Assembly (NCBI GenBank): GCA_934359535.1
Contig: CAKRLN010000114.1
Coordinates: forward strand, 1-7,026
Direction of reading: 5' to 3'
From: an uncultured Lachnospiraceae bacterium
Lineage (GTDB): Bacteria > Bacillota > Clostridia > Lachnospirales > Lachnospiraceae
DNA: 7,026 bases
A program made the position numbers and the translations under genes. Numbering within the stretch: the first letter of the stretch is position 1; each line of letters begins with the position of its first letter. Positions 1-6,329 of this stretch are shown here, one piece after another. A model generated the notes under the pieces. The model did not search any database and was not told where the DNA came from. It saw nothing but the letters and a program-made list of their open reading frames with translations.

Positions 1-567
1 GATGTGATCACACCGGATCCAAAGAGCAGCGGCGGCGCATGCTGGAACTTTCTTGCAGCGTATAGTTATGCAAAAACAATGTATAAAGATGATGCGGAAC
101 AAAAAAGCTTTTTAAAAAAGCTGTATGCGAATGTGACAGTTATGGATTCCGGAGCAAGAGGCTCCACAACAACCTTTGTCGAGAACGGACAGGGGGATGT
201 GCTGATTGCATGGGAGAATGAAGCACTTCAGACGCTTGCATCCTATCCGGACAAATATGAGCTTGTAAATCCATCGGTCAGCATTCTTGCACAGCCAAGC
301 GTGGCAGTTGTCGATGACAATGCACGGAGTAATAAGACGGAGGAGGCCAGCAGCCGTTATCTGGAATATCTCTACAGTGACGATGCACAGCGGCTGATTG
401 GAGAGAGCGGATACCGCCCGTCAAATGAGACGATATTAGAAGAATTCTCCGATAAATTTGATCTGTCAATCAGGCTTTGGACGATCAGGGATTATGGCGG
501 ATGGGATCAGGCATATGAGCAGTTTTTTGATGATGGGGCGCTGTTCGATGAGATCTATAATAACTAA
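1..567 (+). CDS. sbp: Sulfate ABC transporter substrate-binding protein, 5'-truncated by window edge
   Basis: C-terminal 188 residues of the extracytoplasmic protein that binds sulfate and delivers it to CysTW. The reading frame is open from base 1, so the start and any lipoprotein signal lie upstream. The GTG at position 4 is an internal Val, not a start, because the family motif begins before it. Visible family motifs: DPKSSGGACWNF (residues 6-17 of the fragment), GARGSTTTFVENGQGDVLIA (51-70) followed by WENEA, SILAQPSVAVVD (94-105), and a C-terminal GGWDQAY...FFDDGALFDEIY block. In the Salmonella protein, sulfate is hydrogen-bonded by Ser130-Gly131-Gly132, Ala173 and Trp192; S10-G11-G12, A52 and W71 occupy matching places, and the A-to-W spacing of 19 is identical. 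Oddity: the near-invariant Arg after SGGA is Cys14 here. It could instead serve thiosulfate. First visible gene of the transporter operon, 25 nt before cysT. Confidence 0.95.
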   Translation, partial: DVITPDPKSSGGACWNFLAAYSYAKTMYKDDAEQKSFLKKLYANVTVMDSGARGSTTTFVENGQGDVLIAWENEALQTLASYPDKYELVNPSVSILAQPSVAVVDDNARSNKTEEASSRYLEYLYSDDAQRLIGESGYRPSNETILEEFSDKFDLSIRLWTIRDYGGWDQAYEQFFDDGALFDEIYNN

Positions 568-592
568 GAATACATAGGGTAGAGGAAGCAGG

Positions 593-1450
593 ATGAAGGG
601 CAAGGACAAAAACAGGACAAAATCAAAAACAATCAGGGTAATTCCAGGATATCATCTGACACTTGGGATTGTTGTCACAATGCTTTCTGTGATCGTCCTG
701 ATCCCGTTGGCATCGGTGCTTGTGTATTCCCTTCAGATTTCACCGAAGGAATTTTTGGAGCTGATTTTCAAAGAAAATGTAAGAAATGCGTTTCTCACAA
801 GCGTTGGAAGCTCGTTTCTTGCGGCAGTTATCAATACGGTATTTGGCCTCATTGTGGCATGGACGCTTGTGAAATATGAATTTCCAGGGAAATGGCTTCT
901 CGATGGACTGATCGAGCTTCCATTTGCACTTCCGACTGCGGTTGCCGGAATTACACTTTCAAAGCTCTATTCCGATACCGGTTTTTTGGGCAGGACGTTT
1001 GCGCATCTTGGTATCCGGGTGTCTTATACAAGGCTTGGAATTGTGATCGCTTTGGTGTTTGTCGGGCTTCCGTTTGTGATCCGTGCGGTGCAGCCGATTC
1101 TTGAAAAAATGGATGGGCAGTACGAGGAAGCAGCCTTTATGCTTGGGGCTGATCCTAAGACAACCTTTTTTAAGGTCATCCTTCCGGAGCTTCGTCCGGC
1201 ACTTCTTACCGGCTTCGGACTTGCATTTGCAAGAGGAATCGGAGAGTATGGAAGCGTTATTTACATATCCGGAAACAGCGCAAAGAATAAAACACAGGTT
1301 GTATCCTACGTCATTATGCAGAAGCTCAGCTATATCGATTATGCGAGCGCAACGGCAATTGCACTTGTTATGTTGATTTTATCCTTTTTGATTTTATTAT
1401 TTGTCAACATTGTCCAGTTAAAGCAGTCACAGAGAACCAACCTTTTGTAG
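593..1450 (+). CDS. cysT: Sulfate ABC transporter permease CysT (CysU)
   Basis: Inner-membrane permease of 285 residues, close to the usual family length of about 275-290. It pairs with CysW to form the sulfate/thiosulfate channel. About six hydrophobic segments are visible, near residues 20-48, 67-92, 103-125, 146-168, 202-226 and 254-275. The block ELPFALPTAVAGITL (108-122) is the CysT hallmark and distinguishes it from CysW, which has DIPFS.SP here. The cytoplasmic EAA loop that docks on the ATPase is at 178-199 (EEAAFMLGA...KVILPEL), followed by GIGEYGSVIYISGN (215-228), another CysT signature. The N-terminus is short and lysine-rich (MKGKDKNRTK), as expected for a cytoplasmic end. The ATG at 593 follows a purine-rich AGAGGA at 581-586. 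It lies 25 nt after sbp and 14 nt before cysW, consistent with one transcript. Confidence 0.96.
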   Translation: MKGKDKNRTKSKTIRVIPGYHLTLGIVVTMLSVIVLIPLASVLVYSLQISPKEFLELIFKENVRNAFLTSVGSSFLAAVINTVFGLIVAWTLVKYEFPGKWLLDGLIELPFALPTAVAGITLSKLYSDTGFLGRTFAHLGIRVSYTRLGIVIALVFVGLPFVIRAVQPILEKMDGQYEEAAFMLGADPKTTFFKVILPELRPALLTGFGLAFARGIGEYGSVIYISGNSAKNKTQVVSYVIMQKLSYIDYASATAIALVMLILSFLILLFVNIVQLKQSQRTNLL

Positions 1451-1464
1451 CACAGGAGAAAACA

Positions 1465-2310
1465 ATGAGTGAACAGCAGAAGTTAGAAAACAGCAGAAAA
1501 AGAACAAAATACATACTGATTACGATAACCGTGCTTTTCCTTTTCCTTATGCTTGTCGTACCGCTTATATCCGTGCTTTTTGGCGCATTAAAGGAAGGCT
1601 TTGCCTTTTACATCCAGTCGGTGACAACGGAGTATGTCAGGTCAGCGCTTAAGGTTACACTGCTTGCAACGGTTATTTCCGTCTGCATCAACACTTTTTT
1701 TGGAATCTGTGCGGCATGGCTTCTGACAAAGTTTTCCTTCCGGGGAAAACAGATTCTTGCTACGCTGATTGATATTCCGTTTTCCATTTCTCCGGTTATC
1801 GTAGGACTTGCATATCTTATGACGTTTGGAAGGCTTGGATGGTTTTATCCGGTCATCCGTGCATGCAACCAGTTTTTCGGAACGAACGTCCGGATCACCT
1901 TTGCAATTCCGGGTGTTGTGCTTGCAACGGTGTTTGTAACCTTTCCTTATGTATCAAGGGAGATCATTCCGGTCTTAAATGCGGAGGGAAAGGATGAGGA
2001 GGAAGCGGCAGCCTTAATGGGAGCCTCCGGATTTACGATCTTCCGGAAGATCACGCTTCCACAGATGAAATGGGGGCTGATCTATGGAATCATCCTCTGT
2101 ACAGCAAGAGCACTGGGAGAATTTGGTGCGGTCAATGCACTCTCAAAGACAAGGGGAGAGACGTTTACCCTGCCGCTTGAAATTGATGCCCTTTATATGT
2201 CAGGCACAGAGCAGTCGATCACAGCAGCATTTGCCGTGTCATCGATTCTTGTGATCATTGCACTTGTGATTCTTTTTGCCAGAAACTGGCTGGAACACCG
2301 CAGTAAATAG
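1465..2310 (+). CDS. cysW: Sulfate ABC transporter permease CysW
   Basis: Second membrane permease of the sulfate importer, 281 residues, of usual family length. Hydrophobic segments lie near residues 17-42, 62-86, 97-120, 145-167, 204-225 and 254-273. CysW-type motifs visible are LIDIPFSISPVIVGLAYL (101-118), VTFPYVSREIIPV (158-170), the EAA coupling loop EEEAAALMGASGF...KITLP (178-199), ARALGEFGAVNALS (214-227) and RGETFTLPLEID (230-241). The last two closely recall the E. coli CysW blocks ARAIGEFGAV and RGETLSLPLQI. The start at 1465 is set by AGGAG at 1454-1458, six bases upstream. It is placed 14 nt after cysT and 18 nt before cysA, in the standard T-W-A order. Molybdate permeases are related but usually work as a single-permease homodimer; two different permeases together with Sbp argue for sulfate. 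Confidence 0.96.
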   Translation: MSEQQKLENSRKRTKYILITITVLFLFLMLVVPLISVLFGALKEGFAFYIQSVTTEYVRSALKVTLLATVISVCINTFFGICAAWLLTKFSFRGKQILATLIDIPFSISPVIVGLAYLMTFGRLGWFYPVIRACNQFFGTNVRITFAIPGVVLATVFVTFPYVSREIIPVLNAEGKDEEEAAALMGASGFTIFRKITLPQMKWGLIYGIILCTARALGEFGAVNALSKTRGETFTLPLEIDALYMSGTEQSITAAFAVSSILVIIALVILFARNWLEHRSK

Positions 2311-2328
2311 GTGTCAGGAGGATAAAAC

Positions 2329-3390
2329 ATGTATGTGGAAATGAAAAATATTTATAAAAAATACGGAGATTTCCTGGCATCAGACAACGTAAGCTTTGGT
2401 GTGGAAAAAGGAAAGCTTGTGGCATTGCTTGGACCATCTGGAAGCGGAAAGACAACGCTGCTTCGCATGATCGCGGGACTCGAAACGCCGAATTCCGGAG
2501 ACATCTATATTGATGGCAGAAGAGTCAATGATGTTCCGGCAGCAAAGAGGGGAATTGGATTTGTATTCCAGAATTATGCGCTTTTCCGTTATATGACCGT
2601 ATATGACAACGTTGCATTTGGCTTGGAACTTCAGAAAATGCCCAAAAAACAGATTAAAGAAAGGGTGACGGAGCTTCTTGCAATGACGGGTCTTACCGGA
2701 ATGGAGAAACGCTATCCAAACCAGCTGTCCGGAGGGCAGAGACAGCGTGTGGCATTTGCAAGGGCGCTTGCACCGAATCCGCAGGTGCTTCTTTTAGATG
2801 AGCCGTTTGCTGCAATTGATGCCAAGGTAAGAACCGAGCTTCGGACATGGTTAAAGGAGATGGTCGAAAAGCTTGGCATTACAAGCATTTTTGTGACGCA
2901 TGACCAGGATGAGGCAGTAGAGGTTGCAGACGAGATTATTATTACGAACCACGGAACGATTGAGCAGATGGGAACACCGCTTGAGATCTATAAATCACCG
3001 GATACACCGTTTGTGGCACAGTTTATCGGACATTCCACAGTTGTTGAAGAGTACGACAGGCTAAAAGGCTTTGACCGGATCGAAAATGCCAATAAAGCCG
3101 TGATCCGTCCGGAATTTGTAAAGATCTCAAAGAGCGGCAATCTGAAACAGTATTTAAGTGCAGCAGAGGAAGGACGCGTTACGGATGTCGTATTCCGGGG
3201 CAACCGGATGGATGTTACGGTAAATATCCACGGAATTGAGATCATCGGGGAACGTTCCTTAGAGAAGGATCTGATTTCGGTAGGCGAAAGGGTACATGTT
3301 CTTATTTACCGGTTATACATATTTGACGACCATCAGACGTATCTGATGGAGAACAAAGAAATGCAGGAAGAGGATGTATTCTACATCTAA
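2329..3390 (+). CDS. cysA: Sulfate ABC transporter ATP-binding protein CysA
   Basis: Cytoplasmic ATPase, 353 residues, that drives sulfate import through CysT-CysW as a dimer. All nucleotide-binding motifs are intact: Walker A GPSGSGKTT (35-43), Q-loop at Q81 in FQNYALFRYMTVYDNVAFGL (80-99), ABC signature LSGGQRQRVA (133-142), Walker B VLLLDEP (153-159), D-loop AAIDA (161-165) and switch His191 (VTHDQDEA). The QNYALFRYMTVYDN stretch is characteristic of the sulfate/thiosulfate CysA group. After about residue 235 the protein continues into a C-terminal TOBE-like regulatory part containing VIRPEFVKI (258-266) and RVTDVVFRGNRMDV (283-296). The start is fixed by a strong AGGAGG at 2316-2321, seven bases before the ATG. 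It sits 18 nt after cysW and 15 nt before the APS reductase gene, so import and reduction are probably co-expressed. No broken or missing motif is seen. Confidence 0.97.
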   Translation: MYVEMKNIYKKYGDFLASDNVSFGVEKGKLVALLGPSGSGKTTLLRMIAGLETPNSGDIYIDGRRVNDVPAAKRGIGFVFQNYALFRYMTVYDNVAFGLELQKMPKKQIKERVTELLAMTGLTGMEKRYPNQLSGGQRQRVAFARALAPNPQVLLLDEPFAAIDAKVRTELRTWLKEMVEKLGITSIFVTHDQDEAVEVADEIIITNHGTIEQMGTPLEIYKSPDTPFVAQFIGHSTVVEEYDRLKGFDRIENANKAVIRPEFVKISKSGNLKQYLSAAEEGRVTDVVFRGNRMDVTVNIHGIEIIGERSLEKDLISVGERVHVLIYRLYIFDDHQTYLMENKEMQEEDVFYI

Positions 3391-3405
3391 GACGAGGATG
3401 AAATT

Positions 3406-5109
3406 ATGAAGATCGAGAAACGAGAAGTATTACATACCGACATACTCATTATTGGCGGAGGAACCGCTGGCTGTTATGCGGCACTTACGATCCGTGAGCA
3501 TTCTGATTATTCCATAATTATTGCGGAGAAGGCAAATATCAAAAGGAGCGGCTGTCTGGCAGCCGGAGTCAATGCGATTAATGCCTATATCGTAAAAGGA
3601 AGAAAGCCGGAAGATTATGTCGACTATGCGAAAAAGGATGCAGACGGCATTGTAAGGGAAGACCTTCTTATGACCATGTCCGAGGGCTTAAACCGTGTGA
3701 CCGAAAAGATGGAGAAGCTTGGACTTGTCATTTTAAAAGATGAAAACGGAGACTATGTGGCACGCGGAAACCGCAATATCAAGATCAACGGAGAGAATAT
3801 GAAGCCGCTTCTTGCAAAGGCAGTGGAGGCACTTTCGGATGTCACCATTTTAAACCGGATCAATATTACGGACTATATCGTAGAGGATAACGTGATACGG
3901 GGCGCATATGGATTTTCCATTGAAGAGGGAAGAGCCTATGAGATCCGGGCAAGGAAGGTTCTTTGTGCAACCGGAGGTGCAGCGGGGCTTTACCGGCCGA
4001 ATAATCCGGGCTTTTCCAGACATAAAATGTGGTATCCGCCATTTAACACCGGTGCAGGCTATGCAATGGGCATAAAAAGCGGCGCTGAGATGACCACCTT
4101 TGAGATGCGTTTTATTGCACTCCGCTGCAAGGATACGATTGCGCCGACCGGAACGATCGCACAGGGCGTTGGGGCAAAGCAGGTTAATGCGAAGGGGGAG
4201 GTCTATGAGACAAAGTATGGCCTTACGACATCGGAGCGTGTCTATGGAACGGTTATGGAGAACCTTAAGGGACGCGGACCATGCTATTTAAGAACCGAGG
4301 GAATTACGGCAGAGCAGGATGAATCACTGCGGAGAGCCTACTTAAATATGGCACCGAGCCAGACCTTAAAATGGGTGGAGGCCGGGAAAAACCCAAGTGA
4401 GCAGAATGTTGAAATCGAAGGTACGGAGCCATATATTGTCGGTGGACACACAGCAAGCGGCTACTGGGTCAATACGAACCGCGAGACGACAATAAACGGT
4501 TTATATGCGGCAGGTGATGTTGCGGGAGGATGCCCGCAGAAATATGTAACTGGCGCCATGGTTGAAGGCGAGATTGCAGCACTTGATATGATAAAGCAGC
4601 TCGATCAGCAGAAAGCGCAGGAAGAAGCTTTCGACCAGACAAAAGCGGATGCGCAGTTTGCAGAGAAGATCCGGGAATATGATCATTTTCTTACAAGAAA
4701 GAGCGGCATGTTTACAACCGAGGCATTGGAGGAAGCGATGCAGAAGGTGATGGACAATTACGCAGGTGGAATTTCCACACACTATCAGTTCAATGAGAAG
4801 CAGCTTGCCCTTGCAAAAGAAAAGATCACGCATCTGATCGCGCTTTGTGATTCCCTTTCGGCAGAGGATATGCATGAGCTGATGTTTATCTATGAGTTAA
4901 AAGAAAGACTTATCGTATGTCTGTCTGTGATCGCACATCTTGGGGCGAGAAAGGAGACGAGATGGCACAGCTTTGCAGAGAATCTGGATTATCCGGATAA
5001 AAGCAAAGACTGGATGAAATATGTCAACTCAGTCTATGAAAATGGAGAACTTAAGATCCGTTTCCGGGATCTTGTTGGAAGGGAGGAACACTATGAGCAT
5101 CATAATTGA
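3406..5109 (+). CDS. aprA: Adenylylsulfate (APS) reductase alpha subunit, AprA-like FAD protein
   Basis: Predicted catalytic FAD subunit reducing APS to sulfite and AMP; cytoplasmic, with no signal peptide or membrane segment. It has an N-terminal Rossmann FAD motif GGGTAGCYAA (17-26) and an FAD-closing block INGLYAAGDVAGGCPQ (363-378) ending in GAMVEGEIAALD. This is the fumarate-reductase/succinate-dehydrogenase flavoprotein fold. AprA-specific signs are RSGCLAAGVNAINAYI (47-62), recalling AprA RSGAVAQGLSAIN, and WYPPFNTGAGYAMG...EMRF...RCKD (209-242), collinear with AprA WYPVWNAGSTY...ENRF...RFKD. By this match W209 and R240 correspond to Archaeoglobus Trp234 and Arg265 (same spacing of 31), N59 to Asn74 and H348 (EPYIVGGH) to His398; the correspondences come from remembered motifs, not an alignment. 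At 567 residues it is shorter than dissimilatory AprA (about 640-660). The start at 3406 follows GAGGA (3394-3398) and the gene ends overlapping the ferredoxin gene. A fumarate-reductase-like enzyme is the less likely alternative. Confidence 0.87.
   Translation: MKIEKREVLHTDILIIGGGTAGCYAALTIREHSDYSIIIAEKANIKRSGCLAAGVNAINAYIVKGRKPEDYVDYAKKDADGIVREDLLMTMSEGLNRVTEKMEKLGLVILKDENGDYVARGNRNIKINGENMKPLLAKAVEALSDVTILNRINITDYIVEDNVIRGAYGFSIEEGRAYEIRARKVLCATGGAAGLYRPNNPGFSRHKMWYPPFNTGAGYAMGIKSGAEMTTFEMRFIALRCKDTIAPTGTIAQGVGAKQVNAKGEVYETKYGLTTSERVYGTVMENLKGRGPCYLRTEGITAEQDESLRRAYLNMAPSQTLKWVEAGKNPSEQNVEIEGTEPYIVGGHTASGYWVNTNRETTINGLYAAGDVAGGCPQKYVTGAMVEGEIAALDMIKQLDQQKAQEEAFDQTKADAQFAEKIREYDHFLTRKSGMFTTEALEEAMQKVMDNYAGGISTHYQFNEKQLALAKEKITHLIALCDSLSAEDMHELMFIYELKERLIVCLSVIAHLGARKETRWHSFAENLDYPDKSKDWMKYVNSVYENGELKIRFRDLVGREEHYEHHN
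5081..5086 (+). promoter_or_regulatory. Ribosome binding site of aprB inside the 3' end of aprA
   Basis: GGGAGG lies six bases before the ATG at 5093, within the last codons of the AprA-like gene. It decides the ferredoxin start against the longer in-frame start at 5021, and it places initiation where ribosomes finishing aprA (stop at 5107-5109) pass, as expected for coupled 1:1 synthesis of two subunits. Confidence 0.75.
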
Positions 5110-5407
5110 TCCGGATAAATGCAAAGGCTGCGGACTTTGCACGGATGTATGTCCGGGCAGCCTGATTGCAAGAAAAGAAAGCGGATGTGCCTATATCCGG
5201 TATCCGAAGGACTGCTGGGGCTGTGCCTCCTGCATCAAGGAATGTCAGTTTGGAGCAATCGCCTTATATCTTGGAGCAGATATCGGCGGCATGGGAAGCA
5301 AAATGACGGTAAGCACGAAGCCGGATACGCTGACCTGGAACATAAAAAAACGGGACGGTTCTACGGAACAGATCGTGATTAATAAAAAAGAATCCAACAA
5401 ATATTAA
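5093..5407 (+). CDS. aprB: APS reductase beta subunit, AprB-like 2x[4Fe-4S] ferredoxin
   Basis: Small iron-sulfur protein of 104 residues that should pass electrons to the FAD of the upstream AprA-like subunit. Two cluster motifs are clear: C10-x2-C13-x2-C16-x3-C20-P and C41-x2-C44-x2-C47-x3-C51. W42 in CWGCASC matches the AprB CWECYSC motif, whose Trp (Trp48 in Archaeoglobus) lies on the electron path between clusters. The second motif ends C-Q rather than C-P. AprB of sulfate reducers is about 150 residues or more, with a long tail wrapping the alpha subunit; here only about 50 residues follow the last Cys, so the tail is short. The ATG at 5093 is chosen because [16 protein letters not shown] is the usual ferredoxin N-terminus and GGGAGG precedes it by six bases. 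An in-frame upstream start at 5021 would add 24 unrelated residues inside aprA. The start lies 17 nt inside aprA, suggesting translational coupling. Confidence 0.88.
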   Translation: MSIIIDPDKCKGCGLCTDVCPGSLIARKESGCAYIRYPKDCWGCASCIKECQFGAIALYLGADIGGMGSKMTVSTKPDTLTWNIKKRDGSTEQIVINKKESNKY

Positions 5408-5417
5408 AGAGAAAAGG

Positions 5418-6329
5418 ATGGGAAGAAACATGGGTGAATTATCACATCTTGATGAATTAGAAGCAGAAGCAATCTATATAATCCGTGAAGTTGCAGCGGA
5501 ATGTGAGAAGCCGGTCATGCTGTATTCAATTGGAAAGGACAGCTCGGTTATGCTTCATCTTGCAATGAAAGCATTTTATCCGGAGAAGCCGCCATTTCCA
5601 TTTCTTCATGTGAATACGACATGGAAATTTCATGAAATGATCGAGTTCCGTGACCGCATTGCAAAAGAAAAAGGAATTGAAATGATCGAATATATCAATG
5701 AGGAAGGGGTAAAGGCCGGAATCAATCCATTCGATCATGGCTCTGCCTATACAGACATCATGAAAACACAGGCATTAAAGCAGGCGCTTGACAAGTATGG
5801 CTTTACCGCCGCATTTGGTGGCGGAAGACGAGACGAGGAGAAATCCAGGGCAAAGGAACGTATCTTCTCCTTCCGGAACGAACAGCATGCCTGGGACCCG
5901 AAGAATCAGAGACCGGAGATGTGGAAATTATATAATTCCAAGATTCAAAAAAACCAGGAGGTGCGTGTTTTCCCACTTTCCAACTGGACCGAAAAGGATA
6001 TCTGGCAGTACATCAAACGGGAGAACATTGAGATCCCATCCTTGTATTTTGCAAAGGTTCGCCCGGTTGTATACCGGGATGGCAACATCATTATGGTAGA
6101 TGATGACAGAATGAAGCTTCGTCCGGGCGAGAAGATTGAGAGGAAGAGTGTCCGTTTCCGTACACTTGGCTGCTATCCGCTTACCGGAGGCTGTGAGTCA
6201 ACCGCAGATACCTTGGATGAGATCATTGATGAAACCTTAAGTGCAGTATCCTCGGAGCGTACAACGCGTGTCATTGACAATGAGGCAGCAGGCAGCATGG
6301 AAAGAAGAAAGAGAGAGGGGTATTTTTAA
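5418..6329 (+). CDS. cysD: Sulfate adenylyltransferase subunit 2 (ATP sulfurylase small subunit) CysD
   Basis: Catalytic subunit of the CysDN ATP sulfurylase, making APS and pyrophosphate from ATP and sulfate. It has 303 residues, matching the roughly 300 of E. coli CysD. The PP-loop of the adenine-nucleotide alpha-hydrolase superfamily is at SIGKDSS (37-43), inside [17 protein letters not shown] (33-49). Further CysD blocks are [12 protein letters not shown] (60-71), [18 protein letters not shown] (131-148), [16 protein letters not shown] (184-199), [16 protein letters not shown] (243-258) and the C-terminal [11 protein letters not shown]. The start is uncertain: ATG 5418 lies 10 nt after the ferredoxin stop with only a weak AGAG upstream, whereas ATG 5430 ([15 protein letters not shown]) has AAGGA at 5414-5418 and GGAAG at 5421-5425; both give plausible family N-termini. 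Its product APS is the substrate of the reductase encoded just upstream. Confidence 0.96.
   Translation: MGRNMGELSHLDELEAEAIYIIREVAAECEKPVMLYSIGKDSSVMLHLAMKAFYPEKPPFPFLHVNTTWKFHEMIEFRDRIAKEKGIEMIEYINEEGVKAGINPFDHGSAYTDIMKTQALKQALDKYGFTAAFGGGRRDEEKSRAKERIFSFRNEQHAWDPKNQRPEMWKLYNSKIQKNQEVRVFPLSNWTEKDIWQYIKRENIEIPSLYFAKVRPVVYRDGNIIMVDDDRMKLRPGEKIERKSVRFRTLGCYPLTGGCESTADTLDEIIDETLSAVSSERTTRVIDNEAAGSMERRKREGYF
6315..6320 (+). promoter_or_regulatory. Ribosome binding site of cysN within the cysD 3' end
   Basis: GAGGGG lies nine bases before the cysN ATG at 6330, inside the last codons of cysD. With zero bases between the cysD stop (6327-6329) and the cysN ATG, this points to translational coupling of the two ATP sulfurylase subunits. 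Confidence 0.6.

Noticed and set aside
568..592. Largest intergenic gap (25 nt) examined for a promoter, attenuator or riboswitch
   Set aside because: It is too short for a riboswitch and shows only a purine-rich ribosome binding region for cysT.
1164..1175. Palindrome-like CCTTTTTTAAGG that might suggest a terminator or operator
   Set aside because: It encodes Thr-Phe-Phe-Lys-Val of the conserved EAA loop of CysT, lacks a GC-rich stem followed by a T run, and lies mid-gene.
1083..1376. Second plus-strand frame of 97 codons inside cysT
   Set aside because: It overlaps the EAA loop and last membrane segments of cysT in another frame. Its translation resembles no family and shows low-complexity Ser/Arg bias expected by chance.
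4501..4875. Minus-strand open frame of 124 codons inside aprA
   Set aside because: It lies wholly within a well-supported plus-strand gene, has a Cys/Leu/Ile-rich composition typical of antisense shadow translation, shows no recognisable domain, and no ribosome binding site was noted.
3406..5109. AprA-like gene considered as fumarate reductase or L-aspartate oxidase
   Set aside because: Motif match to AprA (RSG..A.G..AIN and WYP...N.G...RF...R.KD), the adjacent AprB-like ferredoxin and the sulfate operon context fit APS reductase better, though the fold is shared.
5344..5350. Seven-A run in aprB phased as a possible -1 slippery site (A AAA AAA)
   Set aside because: No stem-loop or upstream Shine-Dalgarno-like stimulator was noticed. 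The -1 frame stops about 30 bases later, after both Fe-S motifs, so any product would only lose the tail. A-rich Lys codons explain it.
5948..5954. A AAA AAC heptamer in cysD in slippery phase
   Set aside because: CysD is full length and conserved on both sides of it in frame zero, and no stimulatory structure is evident; treated as a chance Lys-Asn codon pair.
5788..6099. Plus-strand frame of 103 codons inside cysD
   Set aside because: It overlaps conserved CysD motifs in another frame, its Arg/Pro-rich translation has no domain, and it is best explained as a by-product of cysD codon use.
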